Assembly: GCA_958430865.1 (NCBI GenBank)
Contig: CAUDNR010002635.1
Coordinates: 7,465 to 71,464, forward strand
Direction of reading: 5' to 3'
Source of the DNA: Entrophospora sp. SA101
Taxonomy: Eukaryota > Glomeromycota > Glomeromycetes > Entrophosporales > Entrophosporaceae
Length of the DNA stretch: 64,000 nt
The notes beneath the pieces are model-generated. The model was not told where the DNA came from. It ran no database searches and saw only the letters and a program-made list of their open reading frames with translations. Positions within the stretch are counted from its first letter, which is position 1, and each line of letters opens with the position of its first letter. This document shows, piece by piece, positions 36,331 through 48,447 of this stretch. Made by a program: the position numbers and the translations under genes.

Positions 36331-37980
36331 TACTGATTTTATTCGGTTTGTTCGGTTTGTTCGGTTTTATTTGGCTTTATTTGTCTTATCTTATTAGTCA
36401 TATTATTATTTATTCGTTTATTTGAATTGTTCGTTTTTATTCATTTGTTTGAATAGAAACTTTAAATTGAGCGGGCTCGAGTTAAAACTTGAATTTTCAA
36501 GTTCAAGAAAATAGGCACTCAAATTGTTTTTTAGTAATTTACATAAATTATGAAATAGCAAAATTAAATCATTCATTCTATTTATGTAACATCAATGGTT
36601 CGAGCTCAACTTGAAAACTTGAACCTATTACTATTATTTCTTAGCAACTACAATTATATTATTTTGCTTATGGAGCTTATGACTATCCTTACCCTTCTTC
36701 ATTAATAGTACAGATATCATTGTTAGTAACTTCTAATCAATAAATCACTGAAAACAGGTTATTATCACTAAATGCCGGCTGCCAACAGGAAATTTTTTTT
36801 TCCAAGGGCTATTTGACAATGGTCTGAATGTAATGAGGTACGTGTTAAGTAAGAAGTTTGAGCATAGTGAACACAGATTAAAGGAACAAACCTATTTGAT
36901 GTTGTTTGATAATAGCAATGTTTATTACAGAGAGGAATAAAGGGAAGAGCCAAAATAATCAAAATTTGAAATTCACGCCCGTAAAATATATATTAATATT
37001 TAAACCCGTAGCACGTTTTTTATAAAAAAAAATGACATATTTATACTTATTTTAATTTCAATAATAATGAACTTTCGACTTATGCCATTATTATCCCCAG
37101 AACGGGTAATTTAGGTTAGAATTACTTTGAATTTTATTATTATTGAGCTTTTAAATTACAAATACAAAATGCGTTTATCTCGTACAATTTATTCATGTTC
37201 AAAACGTACACCAAAAATTAGATACCAAAGGTCTTCTTTTATCAGTTTTTGATAATGGATATATACACAAAGTACATGGTTTAAAATGAAATTTAAAATT
37301 CATAAACCTTCATATTAATATCAGAAGGATTCTTTTTCAGATAAAAAAACTTTAAGAAGGTTTGTACAATTATTTTCCGCTATTATTACTCAGTTTATAA
37401 TCTCATAACGATATTAACTTTGAACCAATCACCTGGATTCGTGTTTAATAGAAACAAAAAAGATCAATTCATATTCTTTGGATTATGAATTAAATAAAAG
37501 TAAATATTTGATTTACTGTATTTATTTTCCGAATATATACATAATGTGTAAATTCCAATACAATCTATATTAAAACATAAAATTTTAAACTTCTCATTTT
37601 CTGTTTATGACTTTGTGACTATTGGTAAAGATTATTAAAATTCCATTTATGCTTGTTTTTTAGCTAATTTATTATATATATTAATGCGAAATAACAATTG
37701 TGAATAATTAGCAAAAAACTTTATAAAAATAAAAATTGATGTTTATTACCATTACCTCTTTGTTTAGTTCTGGTTTCTTTCAGGGTATTTTGAACAAAAT
37801 TATCAAAATATTTTATAATGAAGCTTTTTCATGATCTTTTGAAAATTCAATTAATGGTAAAGAAAAATACATATATATGTCCCTCTATAATCTTTAATTT
37901 CCAATTTCTAATTTAATTACTATTATGAGTTTTCCTTCCTCTGTCTTCTGGACATGATTGATCCATTTCTTGAATCAACA
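36331..37980. other. Non-coding, repeat-rich spacer
   Basis: Begins with TTCGGTTTGTTCGGTTT and TTTATTTG simple repeats, then a GGGCTCGAGTTAAAACTTGAA segment shared in inverted form with 34.0 kb. Beyond 36.6 kb I see no coding frame, RNA gene or repeat structure. Confidence 0.4.
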
Positions 37981-37982
37981 CT

Positions 37983-38442
37983 ATGACTGTTGAAACATCT
38001 AATGAATTAAAATTACCACAAGTTACTGGAACACATACTCTACCTAATAAATAAAAATATTTATTATTATTATATCAATTAGTAACATCAATACAATAAT
38101 AAGTTATTTGCCTATTTAGGGTGTATACAAGATGGACTTTCCAACAAATGATTGATACTGTCTCATCAAGTCTTGGATATGCATATTAAATCAAATGTAG
38201 CATTAAGGGTGAATGTTGTATTTATTATTTTTTAAATATGTATATATTTTAAATCATCACTTAATAAATATTTTATTGGAAAATTACGTTCAATACAAAA
38301 ATACACATATGGTAAATACATTCAAATTGCTATTGGTAATGATACTCGTTGTAACAGTCATTATGAATGTTTTCGTACGTTGATGCGATGTAAAACGAGT
38401 ACCATTGCACAACGCATTGTTATATTGCGATGTACATCTTGA
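37983..38442 (+). pseudogene. Short codon-like pieces of an unrecognised gene
   Basis: Three nearby plus-strand frames look protein-like: MTVETSNELKLPQVTGTHTL at 37989, VYTRWTFQQMIDTVSSSLGY near 38120, and a final piece at 38281-38442 (YGKYIQIAIGNDTRCNSHYE...) with five Cys ending at TGA. I could not join them by convincing splice sites and recognise no family. It may be a decayed gene or a small spliced gene. Confidence 0.2.
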
Positions 38443-38941
38443 TTTTTTATAATTTAATTTTAATATTTCGCGTTGAATTTTATTCTACTTAAAATAAAAT
38501 ATATATATATATAAATTCAATCATAAGCGAACAGGAGAATGCAAACTATTGATTGACCAATTGGCCAATCAAAATCGTGAATTTGATAATGTAAAATAAA
38601 AAATAAATGTTGGTTTGATTCATTTCGTCAACAATCACTTCACCAACAATTGTTTCGTTAACGAATGGTTTGAATTTAAGAAGTTGGAAGCAACTATGTG
38701 ACAAACCTTTGAAATAGTCTAATAAATTAAATTGTACTACTCGAAAATGTATTTAAAGGGTTGGTTTTCGACTTGGTTGAAGAATAACTCTCTTCCTAAC
38801 TCTTCTCTTGATCATATCTCTCAATATAATCAAAATAACCTTAATATAATGAATGTCGACAAAATGATTTTAAACACAACCAATATTTAAGATATATGAT
38901 TAAGACAAAACATGAATGATATATGAAAAAATCAAACAAAT

Positions 38942-39181
38942 TTATTTAATAAAAACAAAATTTACAACCCAAAAAAATGTTTTTTTTGCATGTTCTAATA
39001 AAATTTCCATTGTTGCATCATTTATCGCTGATTCAACGTTACCCAGGTCATCATCAACTGTATTTTTGATATTTTTGATATTTTCGATAAACTCATTTAT
39101 GTTTAATCTTTTCGTCATACTTTCTTTTAGTTGACTTTTTTTTTTGATTTCGAATTGAAGATAGTCAAAGATATCAAACAT
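38942..39181 (-). CDS. Uncharacterised 79-aa ORF
   Basis: MFDIFDYLQFEIKKKSQLKE..., a charged, probably helical peptide (INEFIENIKNIKNTVDDDLG) with a hydrophobic end. No family recognised and no splice partner found. Its composition is more protein-like than neighbouring frames, but chance is possible. Confidence 0.2.
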   Translation of the reverse strand: MFDIFDYLQFEIKKKSQLKESMTKRLNINEFIENIKNIKNTVDDDLGNVESAINDATMEILLEHAKKTFFWVVNFVFIK

Positions 39182-39648
39182 TTAGATTGGCACTTTTGTA
39201 GACAATGATTATAATAACCATGTCCACACGTGAGTATATGCACTACAATTATTCAAATTAGTATAGTTAGTATAATCACAATATATGTGATCGCAAAAAA
39301 TGTTTGTAGATGGTTTCCTATAAGTAACAAAACCTTTGGAATGACAATCGGTTATTTTGTAAACTAAATAAGGTAATTTGTACGAGTTAATACATTATAT
39401 GAAGTTTTAGTAATCAAATAATACTGATTTTGTGCTTGATATATCTTCGCAAATACATCTAAAAGCAATACAGAACACTTTTAGGAAAGCATATGCAATT
39501 GCTTCGGTGTATGTGGATATTTCATAGAATCCATGAAATGTTGTCGAAAAGTATTATCCTTTCGATGCTGAAAAATAAAACGCACCTTCTTCTTCAGTTG
39601 TTGTGCAGTAAATAATATGTTAAAGGAGAATTTTAGTTTGAAAGGAAT

Positions 39649-39825
39649 TAGTGTTGATTTCCAAAATTAGAGAGTTTCGCAACCGTGCGAAAATCAAAAG
39701 GTTTCGCCATAAGTCGAAACTAGTTTTGATTTTTGACTATTGACTTTCAATTTAGTTTTGACATATAACTTTTAATTTTAGTTTTGACTTTCGCTTCTTC
39801 AAAATAGTTTTGGCAACCAACACTA
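39649..39825. mobile_element. 177-bp hAT-type MITE with 8-bp target-site duplication
   Basis: Terminal repeats TAGTGTTGATTTCCAAAA and (reverse) TAGTGTTGGTTGCCAAAA flank imperfect TTTTGACTT-type internal repeats. AAAGGAAT occurs directly on both sides (39641-39648 and 39826-39833). Confidence 0.9.
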
Positions 39826-39974
39826 AAAGGAATAGAAAAAAAGGTTTAGAATTTTTAAAAAAAAGTTTAAACTTACTACGGTGCAGATCATCTATAATCA
39901 TTAATTGCTTATAGTAACAATTGGTCAACTTCAAAATACTAAAACAAAAAAAATTATATCATTTTAAAAAATTT

Positions 39975-40027
39975 AACCGATAAGTTTTATTGTTCATGAC
40001 TCAAGCTTCAAAACTTATCGGCTGGTT
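39975..40027. repeat. Short imperfect hairpin
   Basis: AACCGATAAGTTTT and AAAACTTATCGGCTGGTT can pair around a loop of about 21 nt. The right arm shares 20 nt with a VPS13 splice-acceptor/exon start on the opposite strand (4759-4778). Confidence 0.5.
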
Positions 40028-40629
40028 TTTTTTTAAACTGAAAATTGGCAGAGCCTTAGCATTTTGAAAATTCCGAATTTTGTTATACACTTAAGAAATT
40101 GAGACTAAGTAAATTTCTTGTAACACCTTTTTTTTCGTAGAATATTTTCTACAACATACATTTGATTTATTTGACTTATTTATTTCCATTTTTTTATTAA
40201 TAAATAAAAGTTCTTTACAACAAAAATAACAAACATATTACATTAAAAGAAAATCATTACCAAATTTGGTCATGAAATTCAAAATATTGTAACACGAAAA
40301 TTATTGTTGCACTTTTGAGCATAACTCAAATTTAAAATATTTTTTTTTTAGATTAATAGACTCCCTTTTTAAAGCTGAATTGAATGGTGGTGGGTTTTTT
40401 AAAATCCAATGTGTGGGTCACATAATATTTCAAAAATTTTAACTTTAGAGTATAGATGATCCGCACTGTACTATAATTTGCGTTGTAAAACTAATTTCGG
40501 TTTAACAACGTGATGTGATATTAATCGATATTTAAAGTTGTACAACCCAATCTAAAAATAGTACAATAGAATATAGCTGATAGGCGCAAATCAACGTTAT
40601 GTAAATTTGATTTTTAAGATCCTGATGTT

Positions 40630-42612
40630 ATCTTCAAGTAAAGAAAAGAGAAACTTTAATGGATAAAAAAGTTGAAGTAGCTGAGGTAGAGTTTTCTATT
40701 ATAAAAACCAAATTTAGGGTCCTTATTAAAAACGCTCTTTGCAAATTTTAATGGTCAAAGCCCGCACTACGTAAAATCTGATTGGTTCCCACAACAATAT
40801 ATTCACGTTATCAATTTAACACTCAATACTGACTGATATATGATAAATTATAGTCTAAGTAACACCTCTTATTTCTCTGATCAATATCACCCAAATGCAT
40901 ATTCTCTCTTTTAGAACTGTCCATGCAAAAATCTTAATCCTTTTTTACAAAAAAGAACTTATCTTCAGTAAAGAAGAGGAAAAGAAATTGATTGATGAAA
41001 TGGAATTTTAATGGATAAAAAAGTTGAAGCAGCTGAAGTATATAGAGTTTCTATTGCACCAAAACTAAATTTTGACCCTTGTTAAAAACGCCCTTGCAAG
41101 TTTTAATGGTCAAAGCCCGCACCACGTAAAATCTGATTTATCCTCATAACAACGTAATCACGCTATCCAATTTTACACTAAATACTGACTAATATTTGAT
41201 ATATGCAGTCAAAGTAACACCTCTTATTCTCTGATCAATATCATCCAATCGAATGTTTCTCTCATTTGGGACCGCCCATGCAAAAATGGTAATCCTTTTT
41301 ACAAAAAAAAAACTTATTTTCAAGTGAAAGCAGCGAAAGAATTTTCTATTATGCAAAAAAATAAATTTTGCCCCTTGTTAAAAACGCCCTTGTAAGTTTT
41401 AATGGTCAAAGCTCGCACCATGTAAAATCTGTTTGGTTCCCACAATGACGTAATCACGTTAACCAATTTAACACTAAATACTGATGTATGATAAAAAATT
41501 TTTTTATGCAATCTAAATAACACCTCTTATTTCTCTGATCAATGTCATCCAATCGAATTTTTCTCTCATTTGGGACCGCCCATGCAAAAATGGTAATCAT
41601 TTTTTACAAAAAAGAAGTGAAAGCAACGGAAGAATTTTCTATTATGCAAAAACTAAATTTTGCCCTTTGTTAAAAATGCCCTTGCAAGTTTTAATGATCA
41701 AAGTTCGCACCATGTAAAATCTGATTGGTTCCCACAATAACTCAATCACGTTAACCAATTTAACACTAAATACTGATGTAATCTAAGTAACACCTCTTAT
41801 TTCTCTGATCAATATCATCATCCAATCGAATTTTTCTTTCATTTGGGACCGCCCATGCAAAAATGATAATCCTTTTTTACAAAAAAGAACTTATCTTCAA
41901 GTGAAAATTTTCTATTATGCAAAAACTAAATTTGACCCTTGTTAAAAACGTCCTTGCAAGCTTTAATGGTCAAAGCTCGCACCATGTAAAATCTGATTGG
42001 TTTCCACAATAACAGTCACGTTAACCAATTTAACCCTAAATACTAAATTTTTTTTTTTTATGCAATCTAAGTAACGCCTCTCATTCTCTGATCAATATCA
42101 TCCAATCGAATGTTGCGCTCATTTGGGACGCCCATGCAAAAATGGTAATCCTATTTTACAAAAAAGAAGTGAAAGCAGCAGAAGAATTTTCTATTATGCA
42201 AAAACTAAATTTTGCCCTTTGTTAAAAACGTCCTTGCAAGTTTTAATGATCAAAGTTCACACATGTAAAATCTGATTGGTTCCCACAATAACGTAATCAC
42301 GTTAACCAATTTAACACTAAATACTGATGTAAGATAAAATTTTTTTTTATGCAATCTAAGTAACACTTCTTATTTCTCTGATCAATATCATCCAATCGCA
42401 TATTCTCTCTTTTGGGACCGCCCATGCAAAAATGTTAATCTTTTTTTACAAAAAAGAACTTATCTTCAAGTGAAAAAAGTGATTGATGAAAATGGAACTT
42501 CTATGGATAAAAAAGTTAAAACCAAATTTTGACCCTTGTTAAAAACGCCCTTTGAAAGTTTTAATCAAAGTTCGCACCATGTAAAATCTGATTGGTTCCC
42601 ATAATAACGAGT
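40630..42612. repeat. Tandem array of seven diverged units of about 270-355 bp
   Basis: Anchors recur in the same order: AATGGTCAAAGC (40751, 41106, 41402, 41694, 41966, 42246, about 42561), CTGATTGGTTCCCA, CACCTCTTATTTCTCTGATC, and CCCATGCAAAAATG (about 40920, 41275, 41579, 41852, 42131, 42421). Spacing between successive anchors is 355, 304, 273, 279 and 290 for the last motif. No unit holds a coding frame. Most units carry several CCAAT/ATTGG pentamers. Confidence 0.92.
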
Positions 42613-45173
42613 AGATAATAAAAAAATACCGGTTTATCGTGTGTATTTTGTTTTATCAAAGCATCATCTTAACAAATTAGTTCTGGCTGACATGCATATA
42701 TTAAAAAAAAAAAATTAATTAATAATTTCTGTCGATCAGTATATTCCGTACATATATATATAGTCCCCTTTTATTGGAAGATTGTTATTATTATTATTAT
42801 TATTTTTCTCATAAAATTTCGCTGTCAATTTCCTCCCTCTTTCCTTTAATTTTGAAATGTTCTCGGGATTATTTTATTATTTATTTATTATTTTGTTGTC
42901 ATTTCTTTATTTTTTATTATTTTATTAATAATAATTTTATGTACTTGCTTATTTCTTTAGTCGAAAGGCTTTCTTGGAAATTCGCTAAGTTTTTTTTGCA
43001 TTTTTTTATTGTTATATTGTTTATATTGTTTACATTTTTCATCATTTCTTTGTGTTTTTCATCATCACTCATTAAATTTTTTCTATATAATTGTTCCACT
43101 GATCATTTTGTCCTAAGCTGCATAAATAAAATCAATAGATACAAGCTATTTATCATATTAAAGCTTGGAAAATCCTATATACAGGAGGAAGGTCTTGTAT
43201 ATTTAGGATCACCCTTAAAGCTTCGTTGATCATAGTTATCAATTCGTCAACTTCAAAAGAGTAGATGGTACTCACATTGTATCAGATCTTTGAAGTCTGC
43301 ATATGTAGCCATCCAGAGCATCCATTATAGTAAGCTTACAACTATCATTGCAAAATATGGTGAGCTCTGATATTGAGCACCATCATATTTTCAGAAATAC
43401 ACAGTGAGTCTCGGTATAACGGATATGTTTGTTCCAGGAAATTTATCCGCTATACCGAGTCATCCATTAAAAAAATCATATTATTCTTTAAAAACAATGC
43501 GTGATTGATTCAATCATTAACACCAAAGGAACAAAATTAATTATTTCGAAATAAAAGCTATTTGTTTGTTTATTTATTAATGTATGTTTTCTATTCGTAA
43601 TACAATATTACTTTATATTCGCTTTATTTGTTTTATTTGTTTATTTGTTTTATTTGTTTTATTTGTTTATTCGCTCAAATTATTTGAATTACTTGAATTA
43701 TTTTTTACTCAAATTATTCCTTTTATTCGAATAGAAACCTTATCTACTTACTACTCAAGGTTATGATATTGTTTTTAGTATTGCAATTAAGAAAGCTCAC
43801 AAAGAGCTTTATTGTTTTACAATCTTTAGACGATTTAAGAAGGGGTATTTCTTTCTTGTAGTAATGGTAATAATAATATTATTTAATTCCACCACCACCA
43901 CTACCAAAAATTCGTTGTCCGTTGTAATTATTATATTAATAACGTTTTTTATATTCATTTTATCATGTATTTATTAACATTACTTGTTAAATATTTGGTC
44001 AGCACTAGGTAAATATCGAAAAAAGACGATAGCCACCGGATCCGTTGTCTTTAGTCGATAAAAGTATCTTGAACACAAGAGTTATCTTTAGTTGATAAAG
44101 TTGTCTCAAAATCGCTTTACCCTACAAAAAGTGTCCAAGTCTAGAAAATTAGTTTATAATTAATTAATCCGAATGTATATCAATATAATAATAAACAATT
44201 TGAATCTCATGTATTTTAAAGATACCTTTTTCTTGAACAAAGAAAATAACCATATTAAATAAAACCTAAAAGTCATTCACTGGTAAAGCTTATTCACTCA
44301 ATTTATTTTATTGCGATCAATTATTTCGCTTTCCCGTCTAATAACAATAACAACAGTAATAACTATCTCTTAAACGGTCAGAGTATTCTTTAATGGGAAC
44401 ACAAAGTTAACGATCAGCAAAGTAAAAACAGTCAATCGACCAACTTTTAAAGAAGATTTTACAAAAACCACAAGTACAACAACTGGATTTTTATTTATAG
44501 AAAAAAATTTTTTTATCAATAAGTTGGGACGCTCTAGGAAAATCGGTTTCGAGACTTTTTGATCAAAAAAATTTTTTTACTTGGTTACAAAAATAAATTC
44601 TTGAGGCAACAAAATTTTCTTTGAATCGAATTTAAAAAATGATCTACAAACTCAAAATAATTTAATAAATTTAATAGTCACGGATTAAATTACTTAAATA
44701 TTAAGAAAATGGAGTGAAAATTTTGGCCGACTTATTGAGTAAACCGACTTATCGAGTGACCGACTTATCGAGTTTACATATGTACTAATTCATAATTTTT
44801 ATTATAACTTTAACCTTTCTATAAAATATAAATTTTAAAAGGAAAATGGATACATGCCTTATTATTATTAATCAATATCGTAGTTATCCACAAAAAATAT
44901 CCGCAATCGCCAAATCGATTTCTAAATAAGGATAACATGCACCCAACCCAACCAATAAAATTGGATATTCTCATGATGCTGCGCAAAATTGCGGATATTT
45001 TTGCGGAAAAATACATGATTATAATCGTTTTCACAAAAAAAAAATTTTTTTTATATATTACTACGAGTCGATCATTCAAATTTATTTTATTGCAAATTAT
45101 TTTGCTCGCGACCAATAATTATAATAATTGGATTTTTATTTTTATAAACATCAATAAATACGAATCAATAAAA
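42613..45173. other. Non-coding spacer up to the first assembly gap
   Basis: Contains an ATT microsatellite (about 42783-42805), TTTATTTG-type low-complexity DNA (43610-43680), and two segments resembling pogo/Tigger-type ends: CTCGGTATAACGGATATG with CCGCTATACCGAG at about 43408-43462, and GACTTATCGAGT repeats at 44730-44775. The long frames here are rich in Phe/Ile/Tyr from AT-rich DNA and are not called. Confidence 0.45.
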
Positions 45174-45183
45174 NNNNNNNNNN
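45174..45183. other. Assembly gap (10 N)
   Basis: Ten N; a fixed size, also used at 62658, suggests a scaffolding gap of unknown true length. It cuts kinase K3 exon 2. Confidence 1.
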
Positions 45184-46318
45184 TCATCAAATGGTGGGTG
45201 ACCTGCAAATATTTCCCACATTAACATCCCAACACTATAGATATCTGATTCTTTGGTGTTTTTTTTGCCTCTAAGTACTTCGGGTGCAACATATGATACA
45301 ACTCCATAGACTTTATCAGATGATTTTTCATCAACTGGTCCGCATAATCCCAAATCTGTAATGTAACAATGACCTCCTTGCACAAGTATATTACCACTAT
45401 GTAAATCACTATGGATTAAATCTTTTTCATGTATATCATTTAATGCATAACATAAATAATAAAATACTGTAATTCTGTCTTTTAATGTTAAATGACTTTT
45501 TTGCAAATAATCCCTTAAATTTCCTTCTGGAACATAGGTTAAAACTATTGCATAATTTCCATTATTTGGGAATTTAGTTATACCATAGCACTGAACAATA
45601 AGCGGTGCTTTAATTACACAATAATTCATTGCCTGAAATAAAATATAAAATCAATTAGTATTATATATATAATACAGTACTGTTTATTTTGTTTTAAATG
45701 ACAACTACCAACCTCATCAAAAAATGATTTTCCTGGGTTACTTGAATCATTTAAACTTTTTAATACTACTCCATACCCTTTTCCTAAATAACCAAATTCC
45801 TTTTTATTTTCGTCATAATCAATTATTCTTCCTCTTCTCCATGTAGCAGTAAAAATTGAACTAAATCCACCTTCTGCCAACTTTGTTATATCATCAAATT
45901 GCTCAAAAGGTATCCATTCTAAAATATATTTTGGTAGAGAAGACTTCATTTGGCATTGTTGAATAAAGTTATCAACTATGTTATTTCCAGATGTCCAAGT
46001 GGTGAAAAGACTCTGTAATTGTAAACTAATACAACCTTCACAGAACCTATCAGAGTATCTTGTCAATTTACACTTGTTACATTCTTTTGGTTTACCTTCT
46101 TTATTTATTGCACTATTTAATTCAAAATTATAAATAAACCTTTCCTTACAATATTCTTTTTCATTTTCAGAAAGCTCCTTGTTTTTCTCAACTAATGAAA
46201 AAAAATAATCTTTTCTATTTTCAAGACTTTCAGAATTAGTCAGAGCATTATACATTTCTTTATTAATTGCATATACAAATTCACTTCTTTCTAATGATAA
46301 TAATTTATTATATGACAT
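45184..46318 (-). CDS. K3: TKL-like kinase, 3' end lost at the assembly gap
   Basis: Exon 1 is 46318-45713 and exon 2 is 45632-45184, joined ...FFDE|AMNYCV. The N-terminal Cys-rich part CNKCKLTRYSDRFCEGC is followed by glycine loop AEGGFSSIFTA, GVVLKSL lysine, catalytic loop HSDLHSGNIL (HSD), DLG, SYVAPE and ...EIFAGHPPFD, where it runs into the N gap. Key catalytic residues are present. The first roughly 54 codons and the upstream 613 bp equal those of K4/K0, while the rest is clearly diverged (for example QFDDITKLAEGG against QFEKVTKLTEGG), so only promoter and N-terminus were shared recently. Partial because of assembly, not visible mutation. Confidence 0.88.
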
Positions 46319-46931
46319 TTTAATTTTATTTAATATCTTTTTATAAATTTATTTTGAAAAAAGGTAAAATTTAATTTAATATTGAACAGTGAGGAAATCG
46401 AAAATTTTTTTGCAAATTTTCAATGTTACTGTAAATGAAAAGTTTAATTTGTCAATTTGGAAAAAATTAGTAGCACAACACAAATAAAAAAACATTTAAC
46501 TCATAAAACATTTGTTGTGTTGATCTGGTCCCAAAGATTAATTAAAAACTGGCCTTTTGGGACTGGCTAAAGATTGTTTACTAAATAGTATTTGATGTGA
46601 ATTGCATATTGCGAAGGCAGCTTTTTGGTCGATATTGACTATTTTATGTTTTATGGCTACATTTATCAATTAATTGCAAGCTTTTATGTACAATGTTTTA
46701 ACAGATTTCTTTATTTATTCAAAATGAAAATTTTCTTCAATATTCCAGACGATCAAGAGAAAGTTAAAAGAACAAGAGGAGCCAGTCAAAAGCAAATCAC
46801 AAAGTATTATTAAAAATCATTCTAGTTCACATAAATTAAAATTGACTTTTTTAATTTTGTACATTCCTTAGGATGAAGAAGTAAAAACTTTTCTATTTAT
46901 TATAAAATCAATTTATCTGGCAATTTTTTCC
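46159..46931 (-). repeat. Kinase promoter/N-terminus duplicate (K3 copy)
   Basis: Matches 49856-50628 at a constant offset of 3697. It ends on the upstream side at 46932, where the sequence switches to the hAT relic through a CCAAA microhomology. Confidence 0.85.
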
Positions 46932-46932
46932 A

Positions 46933-47692
46933 AAATTCAGGTAACAATCTGATAAATTGCATGCATTAGATTCAAGTTCAACAATTGAATTGTTTATTGG
47001 TTTTAGAATATGCACCAAATCTTGTAAGTTGTTGAAAAAATTTCTTCCATTTAGTAGTTGTCTTACTTCTAAAGAAACCACATCACAATTTTCATTCAAA
47101 ATCTATAAAAAATAAATTTAATTAGTACAAATTCATTGACAAAAATTTCAATAAATTATTTACCATATTAAAGCAAGGCTGAAGTTGTAAAATGAATTCA
47201 ACTGTGTCATATGCAGATACCCATCTAGTCTTGGAGTATTTTTTTAATGATCCACCACTTATTTGGAATCTTTCAATACTATCTTCAAGAATTTTAGTTG
47301 CATGATGTGATTTCTTAAAGAATTTAACAATTTTATTGCATATAGAAATTAAATTTTTGGAAAATCTATGTTTTAATATGTCTCTGGATATCAAATTGAA
47401 ACAATGTACAATGCAGCGCAGGTTTAATATATATGGATGTTTGGATGTGATTATTCTTCTTGCTTCTTTCACATTAGCAGCTCCATCTGTAACTATTGCA
47501 GAAAATTTTCTTGTACCAATCTTATTAAGAACCTCTTCAACTTGAAATGCAATAAATTCTCCTGTATGACTTTTTGCTGAAAAATCTTTTAGGCAATAAA
47601 GATACTGTTGTCTACTTGATGTATAAATTATAAAATTCCAGACAGATATATTTCTTGGATTTGACCAACCATCCAGTGCTAATTACCAAATT
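46933..47692 (-). pseudogene. hAT (DUF659) transposase fragment, copy 2
   Basis: Same as 30612-31371: the DUF659 core (VTDGAANVKEARRII, CIVHCFNLISRDIL) and the first half of the next exon (NENCDVVSLEVRQLLNGRNF). It ends abruptly at 46932 inside CYLN, so the dimerisation domain is absent here. Confidence 0.85.
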
Positions 47693-48447
47693 AAAGGTAT
47701 TATAGTTTAGCTTTACATTGTTTGTTTAATATAAAAAATTTGTCTTCTTGTGAAAAATGACTATGGTTTTTTTAAAGATTGGTATTGATGAATTTTAGCA
47801 TTACACACTATATGAAGTGACACTTATCCAATTGGCATTAAACTACTCACCTGGAAAGAAGAGAGAGATTGCTAGTGGGGTGTTTAGAATAGTGGTTATA
47901 CCTCAAAGAGTGACCTTCAGTGCACCCACCACAACCTACAGCTGACTAGAGCTGTGGGAATAATTTTAAGTTTAAAGAACTGGTTTATATTTGATGCCTA
48001 CTGTGGATTAGAGTCATCATATACTCTGAAGTTCTCAGATATATTTTATATGTAAAGTTGGGTATATCTTACTTGGAAAATAATATAACATCAATATGTT
48101 GGATTTTATTAATAAAGAATTCTCATCAGAGTGATATTATACCACAAATGGTGTTTCCACCATTATTCAAAATAAGAGAAAAATCAGAAATGTGAAGAAA
48201 AAGAAAAGTTATGATTAAAAATATTCCTCTACTCCAGTACAAGAATTAAAAATTGTAAAAATTATTATATATAATAAAGTTAAGAATAAAAATATAATTT
48301 ATATGAATAAGTTTATAGTGGGGATTAAATTAATCATCCATTGATCTTTCAACATCTTTCCCCTTATTACTAGAATCTAATTATTAATTAATTAAAAAAA
48401 AAGATGTTAGTGATAACAATTAATAATTTAATTAACAAAATTTGTTT
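47693..48447. other. Non-coding spacer, copy of 31372-32126
   Basis: Same content as the spacer downstream of K1; no coding frame recognised. Confidence 0.45.

Noticed and set aside
40630..42612. CRISPR array
   Set aside because: Units are about 300 bp with no short-repeat/unique-spacer alternation, and the genome is eukaryotic; it is an ordinary tandem repeat.
42774..43229. 151-aa ORF
   Set aside because: Almost entirely Phe, Ile, Leu and Tyr from AT-rich low-complexity DNA, beginning in an ATT microsatellite.
44819..45224. ORFs overlapping the first N gap
   Set aside because: One frame runs through the N run, and both lack any protein-like pattern.
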